DNA of 64,000 bases from Absicoccus intestinalis. Lineage in GTDB: Bacteria; Bacillota_I; Bacilli_A; Erysipelotrichales; Erysipelotrichaceae. Positions 1-8,338 of this stretch are shown piece by piece (within the stretch, counting starts at the first letter, position 1; each line of letters starts with the position of its first letter). Made by a program: the position numbers and the translations under genes. The stretch lies in NCBI RefSeq assembly GCF_033971885.1, contig NZ_JALBUS010000009.1, positions 36,599 through 100,598 on the forward strand, given 5' to 3'. The notes under the pieces were generated by a model. That model was not told where the DNA came from, ran no database searches, and was given only the letters and a program-made list of their open reading frames with translations.

Positions 1-1
1 T

Positions 2-418
2 CATACGATGGCTGGTGTGGAACTACGTGAGAAGTGTTATCAGATCATGGAAGCACAAGGACAGGAAGAACCAACGGGTCAGGCCAAGATCACACCGGGA
101 TATAACTTACCCGCAAAATATGTGATCCATACAGTCGGTCCTATTGTATCCAATAGACTAACAAAGAAGGATAAAAAACTTCTTAGCTCGTGCTATTGGA
201 ATAGTCTGGACCTTGCAGCAGAGCATGGCTGTGAAAATATCGCTTTCTGTTGCATTTCGACTGGTGTGTTCATGTTTCCGCAAGACAAAGCAGCAAAGAT
301 TGCGGTAAAGACGGTAAAAGAATGGTTGGATGCACATCCAGAAACAACCATACATCAAGTTGTATTTAATGTATTCAAAGATCGTGATAAAGAAATATAC
401 AGTCAATTGTTGTTATGA
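2..418 (+). CDS. Zinc-type macrodomain (protein-ADP-ribose hydrolase), C-terminal part
   Basis: The reading frame is open to the left edge, so the N-terminus lies outside the window; an internal ATG at 8 is probably not the start. The visible part carries TGQAKIT, GYNLPAKYVIHTVGP and CCISTGVF-FP, which are hallmarks of the bacterial zinc-dependent macrodomain family that removes ADP-ribose from proteins. Full-length members are about 260 residues, so roughly half is missing here. In many Firmicutes and actinobacteria such genes sit beside a SirTM sirtuin and a lipoate-linked GcvH-L; whether that is true here cannot be seen. A terminator follows at 443. Confidence 0.85.
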   Translation, partial: HTMAGVELREKCYQIMEAQGQEEPTGQAKITPGYNLPAKYVIHTVGPIVSNRLTKKDKKLLSSCYWNSLDLAAEHGCENIAFCCISTGVFMFPQDKAAKIAVKTVKEWLDAHPETTIHQVVFNVFKDRDKEIYSQLLL

Positions 419-442
419 GAAATTCATGTAAATAGTAATTGA

Positions 443-493
443 AAACTGATCAATTATTGAATAAATTGCTATTCATAATAGATCAGTTTTTTT
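443..493 (+). terminator. Rho-independent terminator after the macrodomain gene
   Basis: AAACTGATC at 443-451 pairs with GATCAGTTT at 481-489. The intervening bases can extend the stem, and a run of T follows. Confidence 0.75.
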
Positions 494-675
494 ATTGTTT
501 TATTCCTACAAAGAAGGAGAACGGACAATGATCTTGACGAGCTTCAAAAGGACAAAAAATAGGATTACAAACCGATTTTTTGCATATGTTGTTGACAAAC
601 CGTATCATAAAAATATCGAATCTATCTAAAAGAATTTCAAAGTGACCGATTGATGATAGAGGAAAGGGTGAAAAT

Positions 676-1461
676 ATGAAAGTGTATGTGAAATGCAAGG
701 TCAATCCCAATTCTGGTTTATGGATTGGACATAGTGAAAACTTTACAAAAGCCATCTATGGATTTAGTGAGTTAGGTGCTGAAATTGTACCTTATCGAAG
801 TCTAGATGATATATATGATACGATCACAAAAGAAGATATCGTGATTGATTATATTGCGCAATGCGAAACGGTATTTCATAAATTTGGATATGATCATATG
901 CATGTAGATGACTATCCAGCTTGTCTACAACCATATTTAGGAAGACGAATCTGGAAAGATACGATCAATGCAATCGCAACCGATCCTGAAAAATGGTCAG
1001 CAGGCTGGTTTGTAAAACCAATAAGATCCAAGGCTTTTACGGGAAAAGTCATTCATTCGATCCAAGATCTGGTTGGGTGTGGAAACTATAGCGAAGACTA
1101 TGATGTATTATGTAGTGAAGCCATGGATATTCGGCGAGAATGGCGATGTTTTATTTACTATGATGAGATTTACGATATTCGACCATATAAAGGCGATTAT
1201 CATTACACATACGATCCCACTGTTTTGGATCAAATGATGGATGCTTTTCGAAATTGGAAGCAACGCCCTATGGCTTGTGCCATGGATGTTGGAGTCACAA
1301 AAGACCATCAAACCATCCTTATTGAGTGTAACGATGCATATGCGCTTGGCTCCTATGGCTTGGTTGATTTTCGCTATGCCAAAATGATATCGGCACGATG
1401 GGCACAAATCTTAGAGCGAGAAGATATATTTGATTTTCGCGCCAATGGGAAAGAAAGATAA
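676..1461 (+). CDS. ATP-grasp domain protein (DUF4343 type)
   Basis: This 261-residue soluble protein has an ATP-grasp-like C-terminal half. WFVKPIRSKAFTG near residue 112 resembles the ATP-binding lysine strand, REWRCFIYYDEIYDIRPYKG near 154 is a central strand, and IECNDAYALGSYGL near 215 is the metal-binding end typical of DUF4343. ATP-grasp enzymes join a carboxylate to an amine or thiol through an acyl-phosphate; the substrate here is unknown. A GAGGAAAGGG ribosome site at 659-668 supports the start at 676. It appears to be a single-gene unit, with a shared terminator hairpin at its 3' end facing the convergent TPR gene. Confidence 0.8.
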   Translation: MKVYVKCKVNPNSGLWIGHSENFTKAIYGFSELGAEIVPYRSLDDIYDTITKEDIVIDYIAQCETVFHKFGYDHMHVDDYPACLQPYLGRRIWKDTINAIATDPEKWSAGWFVKPIRSKAFTGKVIHSIQDLVGCGNYSEDYDVLCSEAMDIRREWRCFIYYDEIYDIRPYKGDYHYTYDPTVLDQMMDAFRNWKQRPMACAMDVGVTKDHQTILIECNDAYALGSYGLVDFRYAKMISARWAQILEREDIFDFRANGKER

Positions 1462-1486
1462 GAGAGACGAGATCTCTTATCTTTTT
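1454..1486. terminator. Bidirectional terminator between convergent genes
   Basis: AAAGATAAGAGA (1454-1465) and TCTCTTATCTTT (1473-1484) form a perfect 12-bp stem that overlaps the end of the ATP-grasp gene and faces the TPR gene. Confidence 0.85.
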
Positions 1487-2385
1487 GTTATGTTTGAAAT
1501 TTGATGGGCAATACCACGTAATACATGTCCATCAATGGTTGCTTTTTTAAGAAAATCATCAATGGAACAATACCAATTGTCTTGAAAAGAAATGACGGTA
1601 TGATGGTCTTTTTGTTGTGCATGGACTTCATAAGGAGCACCTGCATACGTAAATGAAACGGCGCTATCTTTTTTTAGTAACCATATTAAATCATAGATAT
1701 CAAGAATTTCCTGACCAGTATGTGGAAGCATATCTATGATTTGGTGCATCAATAAAAGGTCATCTGGATTTTTTGATTGTTGTAACCGCCTTGGTAAAAA
1801 GGCTCGTGCTTCTTGAAGTAGTTCTTCACATATCGTTTTGATGGAGGGGTCCTTTGTTTCTGAAAATATGGAAGCAATCAGTAATTTGGCTTCAGGAACA
1901 GGTGCAAACCAACTGCTTTGTCTGTGGACCACTGTTTCGGTCAACTGAAAAACGGATTCTGTATACCTTGTGTCAGTGCTTGGCGAATCATTGAACTGAT
2001 AGATACAAGCAAGTTTCAACCATTGGGCTTGCAAATTCGATTCAAATTCAGCTGCTTGATTGGCATATTGATAGGCTTTTTGATAATTTGGCATTCCATC
2101 ATGGCCATAATAATAAAATTTGCCAAGACAAGTTTGAGCTAAATTTTTGGACAAATCATCATATTGATCAATTAAAATCTCATAATATTTTTTTGCTTGA
2201 GGATAATATTCATTGTCGTAATAAAAGGAGGCTAAGTTGAATAATACGATATCACGATCCGGGGTATCGCGATCGGCATATATATAAAATTCGGATGCTT
2301 CAATAAAAGCATCTTTTTCAAATTGTGTAGGGTTGTCTTTTGCGTTATATTCTTTGAATATTTTCCATGCTTGTTCTGTATTCAT
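1477..2385 (-). CDS. TPR/Sel1-like repeat protein
   Basis: This 302-residue protein lacks a signal peptide or membrane segment. It is rich in paired helices with TPR-like spacing, for example FNLASFYYDNEYYPQAKKYYE near residue 48 and AQTCLGKFYYYGHDG near 83, followed by a second helical block and a mixed C-terminal part (residues 235-302). It is probably a protein-interaction scaffold; no catalytic motif is visible. It is the third gene of a tightly packed minus-strand operon after the J-domain and HIRAN genes. Its ribosome site (GAGG at about 2393) sits at the end of the HIRAN gene, indicating translational coupling. Confidence 0.65.
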   Translation of the reverse strand: MNTEQAWKIFKEYNAKDNPTQFEKDAFIEASEFYIYADRDTPDRDIVLFNLASFYYDNEYYPQAKKYYEILIDQYDDLSKNLAQTCLGKFYYYGHDGMPNYQKAYQYANQAAEFESNLQAQWLKLACIYQFNDSPSTDTRYTESVFQLTETVVHRQSSWFAPVPEAKLLIASIFSETKDPSIKTICEELLQEARAFLPRRLQQSKNPDDLLLMHQIIDMLPHTGQEILDIYDLIWLLKKDSAVSFTYAGAPYEVHAQQKDHHTVISFQDNWYCSIDDFLKKATIDGHVLRGIAHQISNITKR

Positions 2386-2396
2386 GTTGGGTGCCT

Positions 2397-2789
2397 CTAA
2401 AAATCGATAAGCGAAATGGCGATTTGAATGTATGTGAAAGTATGTTTTTGACTGATTTTTATGATTGTAGCTGATAGTAGCTTGCCGGCATCCATCAATC
2501 GAGAAAACACTACATTATCTTTTTCGGGAATATATCCAAGTTTTTTTCCATCACAAGTTAAAACGAGTATTGCATTTTCATCAAAACGATTTTGTTCCCG
2601 TTGTAAATGTAAGGTATCACCGATTTTGATTTGTTGAAAAACACTTGGCTCAGTGATATGCGATGTACCGGCAATATAGGTATCAAATAAGTGAATTTCA
2701 CGAGTTAATGGCTTTATGATCTCATCTAAAGAATTTTCGCTCGCTATTGTTGCTAATTGTTGATTTAACTTGCTTAGTTCGTTTGCCAT
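2397..2789 (-). CDS. HIRAN domain protein
   Basis: This 130-residue protein has a HIRAN core from about residue 33 to 120: the FDTYIAGTSH strand, the LHLQREQNRFDENAILV segment and KLGYIPEKDN, closely matching the HIRAN fold. Known HIRAN domains (HLTF/Rad5) bind single-stranded or stalled-fork DNA ends; small bacterial stand-alone HIRAN proteins are uncharacterised. It starts inside the end of the J-domain gene (16-nt overlap) with an AAGGT ribosome site, so the two are almost certainly co-translated. A second HIRAN protein lies at 23366-23680. Confidence 0.8.
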   Translation of the reverse strand: MANELSKLNQQLATIASENSLDEIIKPLTREIHLFDTYIAGTSHITEPSVFQQIKIGDTLHLQREQNRFDENAILVLTCDGKKLGYIPEKDNVVFSRLMDAGKLLSATIIKISQKHTFTYIQIAISLIDF

Positions 2790-3550
2790 GGTTCTTTTAC
2801 CTTGTTATTTGTTATTATTTTTTCAAACACTTTCTGTAATTCTTCTTTGTATTGGGAATAAATTTTTATTTCTTCTTTTAATTCATTCACTTTTTCTTCT
2901 TTTAAATCATCATTCTCAAGGATCGTATGATATTGATAGGGATCACTTGAAATAATTGTTGGGATCTCATCTTGTAAAGCGTGAATTTTTTCTTGAATAT
3001 TTGGCACTTCGAGGGAAAGAGAGGAATGATCCATTTCGATTTGATGCATGAGGAATTCTAGCTCTTCTAACCTAGATAAATCATTGGCATGATAGGCATC
3101 CACGATTTGTGACCATAACTCTTTGTATCGTAGATCATTGACAAATTCTGGATGCAAATCTGGATGGACTTGTTTCGCAAGTTGGCGATATTTCTGTTTT
3201 ACAGCTAAGACGGTGGCCTCGCTAGATACTTTGCACTGCATAGCCATGGAAGTTTTTTCATACATTTCATGCAACTGTTTTTGATAAGCTTGCATCACTT
3301 GTTTTGTATATTGGTCTACTTCATCCATGGAAAGTTCTTTTCCTTGATTTAGAGCGGCTTGATAGAATGCAATCTGCTTTTTGAGTCGGATACATGCTAT
3401 TTTTGCTGCAAAGGCTTCGTTGATTAAAAGCCCAAACGTTCGAATGTAGGCCAATTGTATCGAAGCCGCATCCTTACGAAGCGCATCGCGTTCAAACAAT
3501 AGCTTTTCATATTGATCGTTTAGAGAATCTTGTATAGAAATGATGGACAT
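2774..3550 (-). CDS. J-domain (DnaJ-like) coiled-coil protein
   Basis: The start chosen at 3550 gives 258 residues beginning MSIISIQDSL, supported by AAGGAG about 8 nt upstream; a longer frame to 3742 would run through the promoter region and has no ribosome site. Residues 1-115 are helical and charged. A J-domain-like helix with the HPD tripeptide (AKQVHPDLHPEF) lies near residue 130. The C-terminal third is an acidic and basic coiled coil (EEKVNELKEEIKIYSQYKEEL). HPD stimulates Hsp70 ATPase in DnaJ proteins, so a DnaK co-chaperone role is possible but unproven. It is the first gene of the J-HIRAN-TPR operon. Confidence 0.75.
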   Translation of the reverse strand: MSIISIQDSLNDQYEKLLFERDALRKDAASIQLAYIRTFGLLINEAFAAKIACIRLKKQIAFYQAALNQGKELSMDEVDQYTKQVMQAYQKQLHEMYEKTSMAMQCKVSSEATVLAVKQKYRQLAKQVHPDLHPEFVNDLRYKELWSQIVDAYHANDLSRLEELEFLMHQIEMDHSSLSLEVPNIQEKIHALQDEIPTIISSDPYQYHTILENDDLKEEKVNELKEEIKIYSQYKEELQKVFEKIITNNKVKEPWQTN

Positions 3551-3685
3551 AAAAATCTCCTTGTATAAATAGTATAGCAAGGAAATAAACGAAAGCATAA
3601 GATAGCTCAAGTTTTGAAGAAAAAAGCTAGAAATCGTGTAGCTGACATTATCACTGTGTAGTGATTTGTTAGTCATTTTCCTATC

Positions 3686-4333
3686 TTGTATTTGGATATC
3701 GTAACAAGAAATGGGACAGGAGACATCAAAACCCATCTGCATGCTTTAGAAAATGCCTGCCAAATCGCGCATGCATTGCATTGTTTAACCATTCGCATAT
3801 TTCCTTTCCGTTGGCCCGATAATCGAAAAGGTCCTTTTGGGACCAAGGAAGATATGGATCGAATCATTCCGAATATCAAAAGAGCTATAGAAATTGCGAA
3901 ATCTTATCAAGTCACGCTGGTGTTAGAAAACTGTCCATATTCTCACTTGCCTAAAGGGGAAATGACGCTACAAGTTGTACGAGCCCTTCAAAGTTCCTAT
4001 CTCAAACTACTATGGGATCCAGCCAATTCCTATCGCGCTATCCCAGCCAATGTGCCAAAGGAATATATGCATTGGAATCTAAAGGAAGAATTAGAACATA
4101 TGGCTCCTTATATAGGACATATACATATCAAGGATTATCGCTATGATGCGTCTAGCCCCAAACCATTTCTGCATGTTCCTGTTGGCAAGGGAGATATTCC
4201 TTATTCTGATTTATTAACGAGTTTGTGTGAAAATGGATATACAGGCAGCTTATCTTTAGAACCGGAAGTAGATGGGAAAGGAAGCATAGAATGTATGCGT
4301 GTATTAAAAAAGATGGTCAACAATGTATCCTAG
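3686..4333 (+). CDS. Sugar phosphate isomerase/epimerase, N-terminally truncated (probable remnant)
   Basis: The 215-residue frame matches the C-terminal two-thirds of the xylose-isomerase-like TIM barrel family. LVLENCPY provides a metal-ligand Glu near residue 81, LLWDPANSY an Asp near 112, and HIHIKDYR a His and Asp near 148, ending in SLEPE. Family members are usually 260-290 residues, so the first two or three strand-helix units are missing. The only start is a TTG at 3686 with no ribosome site, and an in-frame stop occurs at 3662-3664. I read this as a 5'-deleted remnant abutting the divergent J-domain operon, although a short functional protein cannot be excluded. Confidence 0.6.
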   Translation: MYLDIVTRNGTGDIKTHLHALENACQIAHALHCLTIRIFPFRWPDNRKGPFGTKEDMDRIIPNIKRAIEIAKSYQVTLVLENCPYSHLPKGEMTLQVVRALQSSYLKLLWDPANSYRAIPANVPKEYMHWNLKEELEHMAPYIGHIHIKDYRYDASSPKPFLHVPVGKGDIPYSDLLTSLCENGYTGSLSLEPEVDGKGSIECMRVLKKMVNNVS

Positions 4334-4340
4334 CCAAGTA

Positions 4341-4372
4341 AGAATATCGTTTAGGACGATGTTCTTTTTCTT
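4341..4372 (+). terminator. Terminator after the truncated isomerase
   Basis: AGAATATCGT (4341-4350) pairs with ACGATGTTCT (with one G-U pair) around a 5-nt loop, followed by a T-rich tract. Confidence 0.65.
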
Positions 4373-4590
4373 TGTGTTGGTCTTAAGCAACGAGAGATGA
4401 TATGAAAAGTTTGATGACAGATTTTCTGGTTTCTTTTTACGAGTTATAGAATCATTTTGTATGCAAAGGAAACAAAAGACATATTTTTCAGGTGGTATAT
4501 GGAAATTGTTTTAAATGTACCCATTCCATGTTTACAAATAAACAATTTTGACATATTAGGATTTGGACTTTTTGCTTTATCTATTTTACA

Positions 4591-4630
4591 TCGCAATCAA
4601 AAGAATCAATGGTTTTCCTTTTGATTGCGA
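4591..4630. repeat. Perfect 13-bp inverted repeat
   Basis: TCGCAATCAAAAG (4591-4603) is exactly complementary to CTTTTGATTGCGA (4618-4630), with a 14-nt loop. No T-run follows on the plus strand, so it is not an ordinary terminator. Confidence 0.7.
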
Positions 4631-4845
4631 GTGGTTTTGCCCATCTTTGTAAATGGGATGGATCGTACGTAATGGGTATTTTTATTTGTTTTGTGATACA
4701 GCAATAAATCTGTAGATGTTTCTGTATGTATAATACGTGGTAGAAAGATGAAATATTTTCTGTTTGTTTTATCCGTGTCATTTTGTTTGCTTTCAGAATT
4801 ATCTAGGATGCAGGTTATTCGAAGCTTTTTTTTATGGCTTGTTTG

Positions 4846-4873
4846 TTGCATTTATTGAGAATGCGCGTATAAT
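4846..4873 (+). promoter_or_regulatory. Putative sigma-A promoter of the HrtBA-like operon
   Basis: TTGCAT (4846-4851) and a consensus TATAAT (4868-4873) are separated by 16 nt, about 50 nt upstream of the permease start. Confidence 0.55.
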
Positions 4874-4927
4874 CACAGATAGATTTGAACAAATCATATT
4901 TGATAAAATATAAATAGGAGGAAACGT

Positions 4928-6007
4928 ATGCGACTTGCATGGAAAGAATTGAAATATAATTGGCGAAGATATGCATTGATCAGTATCATCGTTTTATTGA
5001 TGATGTTTATGGTCTTATCTCTTTCGGGTTTGGTCAATGGCTTAGGAAGAGCCGTATCTTCGAGTGTTGAAAGCTTGGATGCTCAATCCTTTGTATTGAG
5101 TGATGACTCTGAAAAATTATTGACCGTATCCAATCTTTCTGACCGTCAATACCAAGAAATAACGAAACAAACCAAAGGAAAGACTACATCACTGGATGTT
5201 TTGCGAACCTATATTCAAACAGCAAATAGTGATGAAAAGAAGGATGCTGTCTATTTTGCCATTGATCCCCATAGTTTCTTATCCCCATCCAATCAACTAG
5301 CCAAAAGTAAAGCTGAAAATCCAGTTGTATTGGATGATGCATTTCAAGAAGATGGCATTCAAGTAGGGGATCACATCAAAGATGCTTCGACGGGAGTTGT
5401 GATGAGTGTATGTGGGTTTGTGTCGGATCAGATGTATGGACATGTATCCGTTATTTATATGTCGTCGGATACTTATGCATCCATCATGAAAAAAGTAAAT
5501 CCTCAAGCATATGTGAAATCGTATCATGCAATCGCCGTACAATCGAATACACCAAAAATCAATGTAGATGGTACGGCTGTCTATTCTAAATCGGAGATCA
5601 TCAACAGCATTCCTGGCTATCGTGCGGAACAAAGTACGATCACCATGGTCATTTGGATGTTAGTGATCATTACAGCGGTGATCATTGGTATCTTCTTTTA
5701 TGTGATCAATCTCCAAAAAGAAAAAGAATTTGGAGTATTAAAAGCAATTGGTACATCCATGCGTCAATTAAGACAATTTATTCTTTGCCAAGTCTTGTTG
5801 ATTGCCTCATTTGGCGCTATTCTTGCCGCGATATTGACGCAAATTCTGTCCTATGTCTTACCATCAAGCATGCCATTTTATCTCAATGGACGAGCAGAAA
5901 TCACGATTTTACTTGCGTTTGTATTGATTTCTTTAGTGGGTGGCTTGGTATCGGTTCGACGCGTGGCAAAAATTGATCCGGCGATGATCATTGGAGGTGA
6001 CAACTAA
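4928..6007 (+). CDS. HrtB-like ABC transporter permease (FtsX/MacB superfamily)
   Basis: This 359-residue protein has the four-helix MacB/FtsX topology: one helix near residues 15-38, a large extracytoplasmic domain (about 40-235), then three helices near 240-262, 283-306 and 325-346. The N-terminal MRLAWKELKYNWRRY and the GLVNGL segment are characteristic of the HrtB branch, permeases that export haem with the ATPase HrtA. An AGGAGG site precedes the ATG, and the stop overlaps the ATPase start by one base (TAATG), so the two form one transporter. Haem as substrate is inference from family; no haem-sensing regulator is adjacent. Confidence 0.8.
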   Translation: MRLAWKELKYNWRRYALISIIVLLMMFMVLSLSGLVNGLGRAVSSSVESLDAQSFVLSDDSEKLLTVSNLSDRQYQEITKQTKGKTTSLDVLRTYIQTANSDEKKDAVYFAIDPHSFLSPSNQLAKSKAENPVVLDDAFQEDGIQVGDHIKDASTGVVMSVCGFVSDQMYGHVSVIYMSSDTYASIMKKVNPQAYVKSYHAIAVQSNTPKINVDGTAVYSKSEIINSIPGYRAEQSTITMVIWMLVIITAVIIGIFFYVINLQKEKEFGVLKAIGTSMRQLRQFILCQVLLIASFGAILAAILTQILSYVLPSSMPFYLNGRAEITILLAFVLISLVGGLVSVRRVAKIDPAMIIGGDN

Positions 6008-6681
6008 TGCAAAACCAAAAACAGTCAACGATCCTAGAAATTTCACATGTATCTATGAGTTATCAAGATGGCCAAAAGAAAAGACAAATTCTCCAAGATG
6101 TGAATGTATCGATCCATGCTGGTGAATTTGTCGCGATTGTCGGGCCTTCTGGCTGTGGCAAAAGTACCTTTTTGAATATTGCCGGAATGATGCTTTCTGG
6201 CGATACAGGAAAAGTCATATTGCGTGGAGAAGATCTTTCTATGAAGAAAAAGCAAGATTGGACAGCCATTCGACGCGATCATATTGGTTTTATTTTTCAA
6301 AATCATCAATTGTTACCATTTCTTACGGCACGTGAACAATTGGATGTGGTAAAAAAAGCCAATCCAGAAAAGGTAGAACAATTGGCACAAGAATTAGATT
6401 TGACCAAGATCATGGACCATTATCCATCCCAAATGTCGGGTGGAGAACGTCAACGCGTCGCTTTGGCACGAGCTTTTATTACAGATCCAGATGTGATCTT
6501 AGCCGATGAACCAACCGCTTCTTTGGATTCTCAACGAGGCAGACAAGCCGTCAAGATGATTGCGATGGAAGTGCACAAACGAAACAAAGCAGCCATCATG
6601 GTTACCCATGATTCACGTGTTCTTGATTTAGTAGATATCGTTTATCAAATGGAAGATGGAAAATTGAAACAAGTCGGATGA
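6007..6681 (+). CDS. HrtA-like ABC transporter ATP-binding protein
   Basis: This 224-residue ATPase has a Walker A GPSGCGKST near residue 44, Q-loop FIFQNHQ near 97, signature MSGGERQRVALARA near 143, Walker B VILADEPTASLD near 163 and switch His in MVTHDS near 198. These place it in the LolD/MacB/HrtA class that powers mechanotransmission-type transporters. It is translationally coupled to the permease upstream (one-base overlap). It probably drives efflux of haem or another amphipathic compound; the substrate is not demonstrable from sequence. Confidence 0.88.
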   Translation: MQNQKQSTILEISHVSMSYQDGQKKRQILQDVNVSIHAGEFVAIVGPSGCGKSTFLNIAGMMLSGDTGKVILRGEDLSMKKKQDWTAIRRDHIGFIFQNHQLLPFLTAREQLDVVKKANPEKVEQLAQELDLTKIMDHYPSQMSGGERQRVALARAFITDPDVILADEPTASLDSQRGRQAVKMIAMEVHKRNKAAIMVTHDSRVLDLVDIVYQMEDGKLKQVG

Positions 6682-6700
6682 ATGGATTCCCTTCATCAAA

Positions 6701-6735
6701 AAAGTACGGTAATACGAGTTACCGTGCTTTTTATT
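6701..6735. terminator. Bidirectional terminator
   Basis: AAAGTACGGTAA (6701-6712) pairs with TTACCGTGCTTT (6719-6730) around a 6-nt loop, with A and T runs on the two sides. It serves the ABC ATPase and the convergent exporter gene. Confidence 0.85.
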
Positions 6736-8338
6736 TGATTTCAATGATTCGCGCTGGACCAATACTTTGGGAAAGCCGATGCGATATGGATAGGACAGTT
6801 CGACCTTTACTTGAGGCACGCAAAGCCGAAAGGATACGATCTTCTGTCTGGGCATCTAAGTTCGCGGTAATTTCATCCAATAAAAGGATCGAAGGATTGG
6901 AAACGATGGCCCGGGCAATCGCAAGCAGTTGGAGTTGTCCTTTTGAAAATAAATCTTCATCCATAGGCGTATCCAAACCATGAGGTAAGTTTTCAATGGT
7001 TTGTTCGAATCCTAAAAGAAGAAGGGCTTTGTTGATTTCTTCATCTTTATAGGATGCATACAATGTGATTTGATCCCGAACCGTTCCAGGAACGGAGGTA
7101 AAGTCTTGTTCAACCAATCCAAATACATTTCGTCTTTCTTCCGGTTTTAGAGCGACAGGACAATAGCCGGCAAGAGAAATATGGCCTGCATCAGGGTTGT
7201 ATAGACCCGTCAATAATCGAAAGATCGTGGATTTACCAGCTCCGGTCCGACCTACAAATGTCACATGTTCACCAGGATGGATCGTAAAAGATAAATTCTG
7301 AAAGACAGGTTTTTCAGGATCATACCCAAATGTGACATGGTCAAAGCAGATGTCGTTATTTTTTATGGTTGTATTGACTTCTGGATGCCAGTCGGTTTCA
7401 TTCAAAAAAGTTTGAATGTGATGAATCGCTGCACTCGCAGCTTGCATGTTCTGAATTTCCATACCAATATTTTCCAGGGGTGAAAAAATATTGGCCACAT
7501 AAGCAATCATAGCTACGGCCGATCCAACGGATAGACCAAAAAGGGAACGATATCCACTCGCCGCAAAGATCATCATGATTGCCGTAACAATGGCTTGTGT
7601 GATCAAGATGACAGGGGAATAGATACTATCAATGATATTTCCTTGATCGATGGCTTGATAGCTTTCTTGAATATATTTGTCATAGGTGTTTTCCATATAT
7701 TTTTCGGCATGAAAACCATGGATCATGCGCATACATCGAATCGTCTCGGGGACTTGGCTGTTTACACGAGCAATGGCTTTTCGATTGGCCAATTGGGCTT
7801 TATTCATTTTTTTCTGTGCCCATCGCGTAAAAAAATACAAAAATGGTGTGATGACCAGAAGCAATAGTCCCAGACCTTTCGAACGCGTAAAGATGACGAT
7901 AAAAATGGCAATGAGCTTGAAACAATCGGCAATCATGCTTACGATCCCATCGCTATACAAAACATCAATGGCATCTCCATCATTGGTAAAGATGGATTCG
8001 ATTTCACCGGCTTTATGGGCATGAAAATATTGTGGTGATAGTCGTGAAAGCTTTTGGCAAAGAGCCGATCGAATCGCATGGGTCATTTTCTGACCAAAAA
8101 TGGTAATACAAGCATTTTGTAGCGATTCAAAAATATCGGCAAGAACGATACATAAGAAATACGAAAGTGCAAGGAGGAAGGATATGGATCGTTGATTCCC
8201 AAGACGGTTGACAATGCGTTCCAGAACCAAAGGAGGAAGCAAAGAAGTGAAAACAGAACAACCAATTACCACGATCAAAAGAATCATCCATTTCTTGTTT
8301 TGTTTCATGAATGTTTGTACGATCTTATTCATTGTCAT
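6731..8338 (-). CDS. ABC exporter half-transporter (heterodimer partner 2)
   Basis: This 535-residue type IV ABC exporter has a six-helix membrane domain (residues 1-300) fused to an ATPase domain. Walker A GRTGAGKST lies near residue 363, the signature is FSKGQ rather than LSGGQ near 463, Walker B ILLLDE with the catalytic Glu near 486, and SISHR supplies the switch His. The non-consensus signature, together with the Asp-for-Glu change in the neighbouring half, is the pattern of heterodimeric exporters with one degenerate ATP site. It overlaps the upstream gene by 14 nt and belongs to the MarR-controlled operon. A drug or lipid substrate is likely but unknown. Confidence 0.87.
   Translation of the reverse strand: MTMNKIVQTFMKQNKKWMILLIVVIGCSVFTSLLPPLVLERIVNRLGNQRSISFLLALSYFLCIVLADIFESLQNACITIFGQKMTHAIRSALCQKLSRLSPQYFHAHKAGEIESIFTNDGDAIDVLYSDGIVSMIADCFKLIAIFIVIFTRSKGLGLLLLVITPFLYFFTRWAQKKMNKAQLANRKAIARVNSQVPETIRCMRMIHGFHAEKYMENTYDKYIQESYQAIDQGNIIDSIYSPVILITQAIVTAIMMIFAASGYRSLFGLSVGSAVAMIAYVANIFSPLENIGMEIQNMQAASAAIHHIQTFLNETDWHPEVNTTIKNNDICFDHVTFGYDPEKPVFQNLSFTIHPGEHVTFVGRTGAGKSTIFRLLTGLYNPDAGHISLAGYCPVALKPEERRNVFGLVEQDFTSVPGTVRDQITLYASYKDEEINKALLLLGFEQTIENLPHGLDTPMDEDLFSKGQLQLLAIARAIVSNPSILLLDEITANLDAQTEDRILSALRASSKGRTVLSISHRLSQSIGPARIIEIK

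Larger units (their letters stand above)
4373..4927. other. Gene-poor gap with inverted repeat and promoter
   Basis: No convincing gene was found. Short minus-strand frames here lack ribosome sites and recognisable sequence. The stretch is AT-rich, contains a perfect 13-bp inverted repeat at 4591-4630, a smaller hairpin at 4639-4656, and ends in the promoter of the ABC permease operon. Confidence 0.6.

Noticed and set aside
3551..3742. N-terminal extension of the J-domain protein
   Set aside because: No ribosome site at the upstream ATG, and the extension would cover the likely promoter; the start at 3550 has AAGGAG.
4581..4851. Short minus-strand frames in the gap
   Set aside because: No ribosome sites, no domain signature, overlapping frames in an AT-rich stretch.
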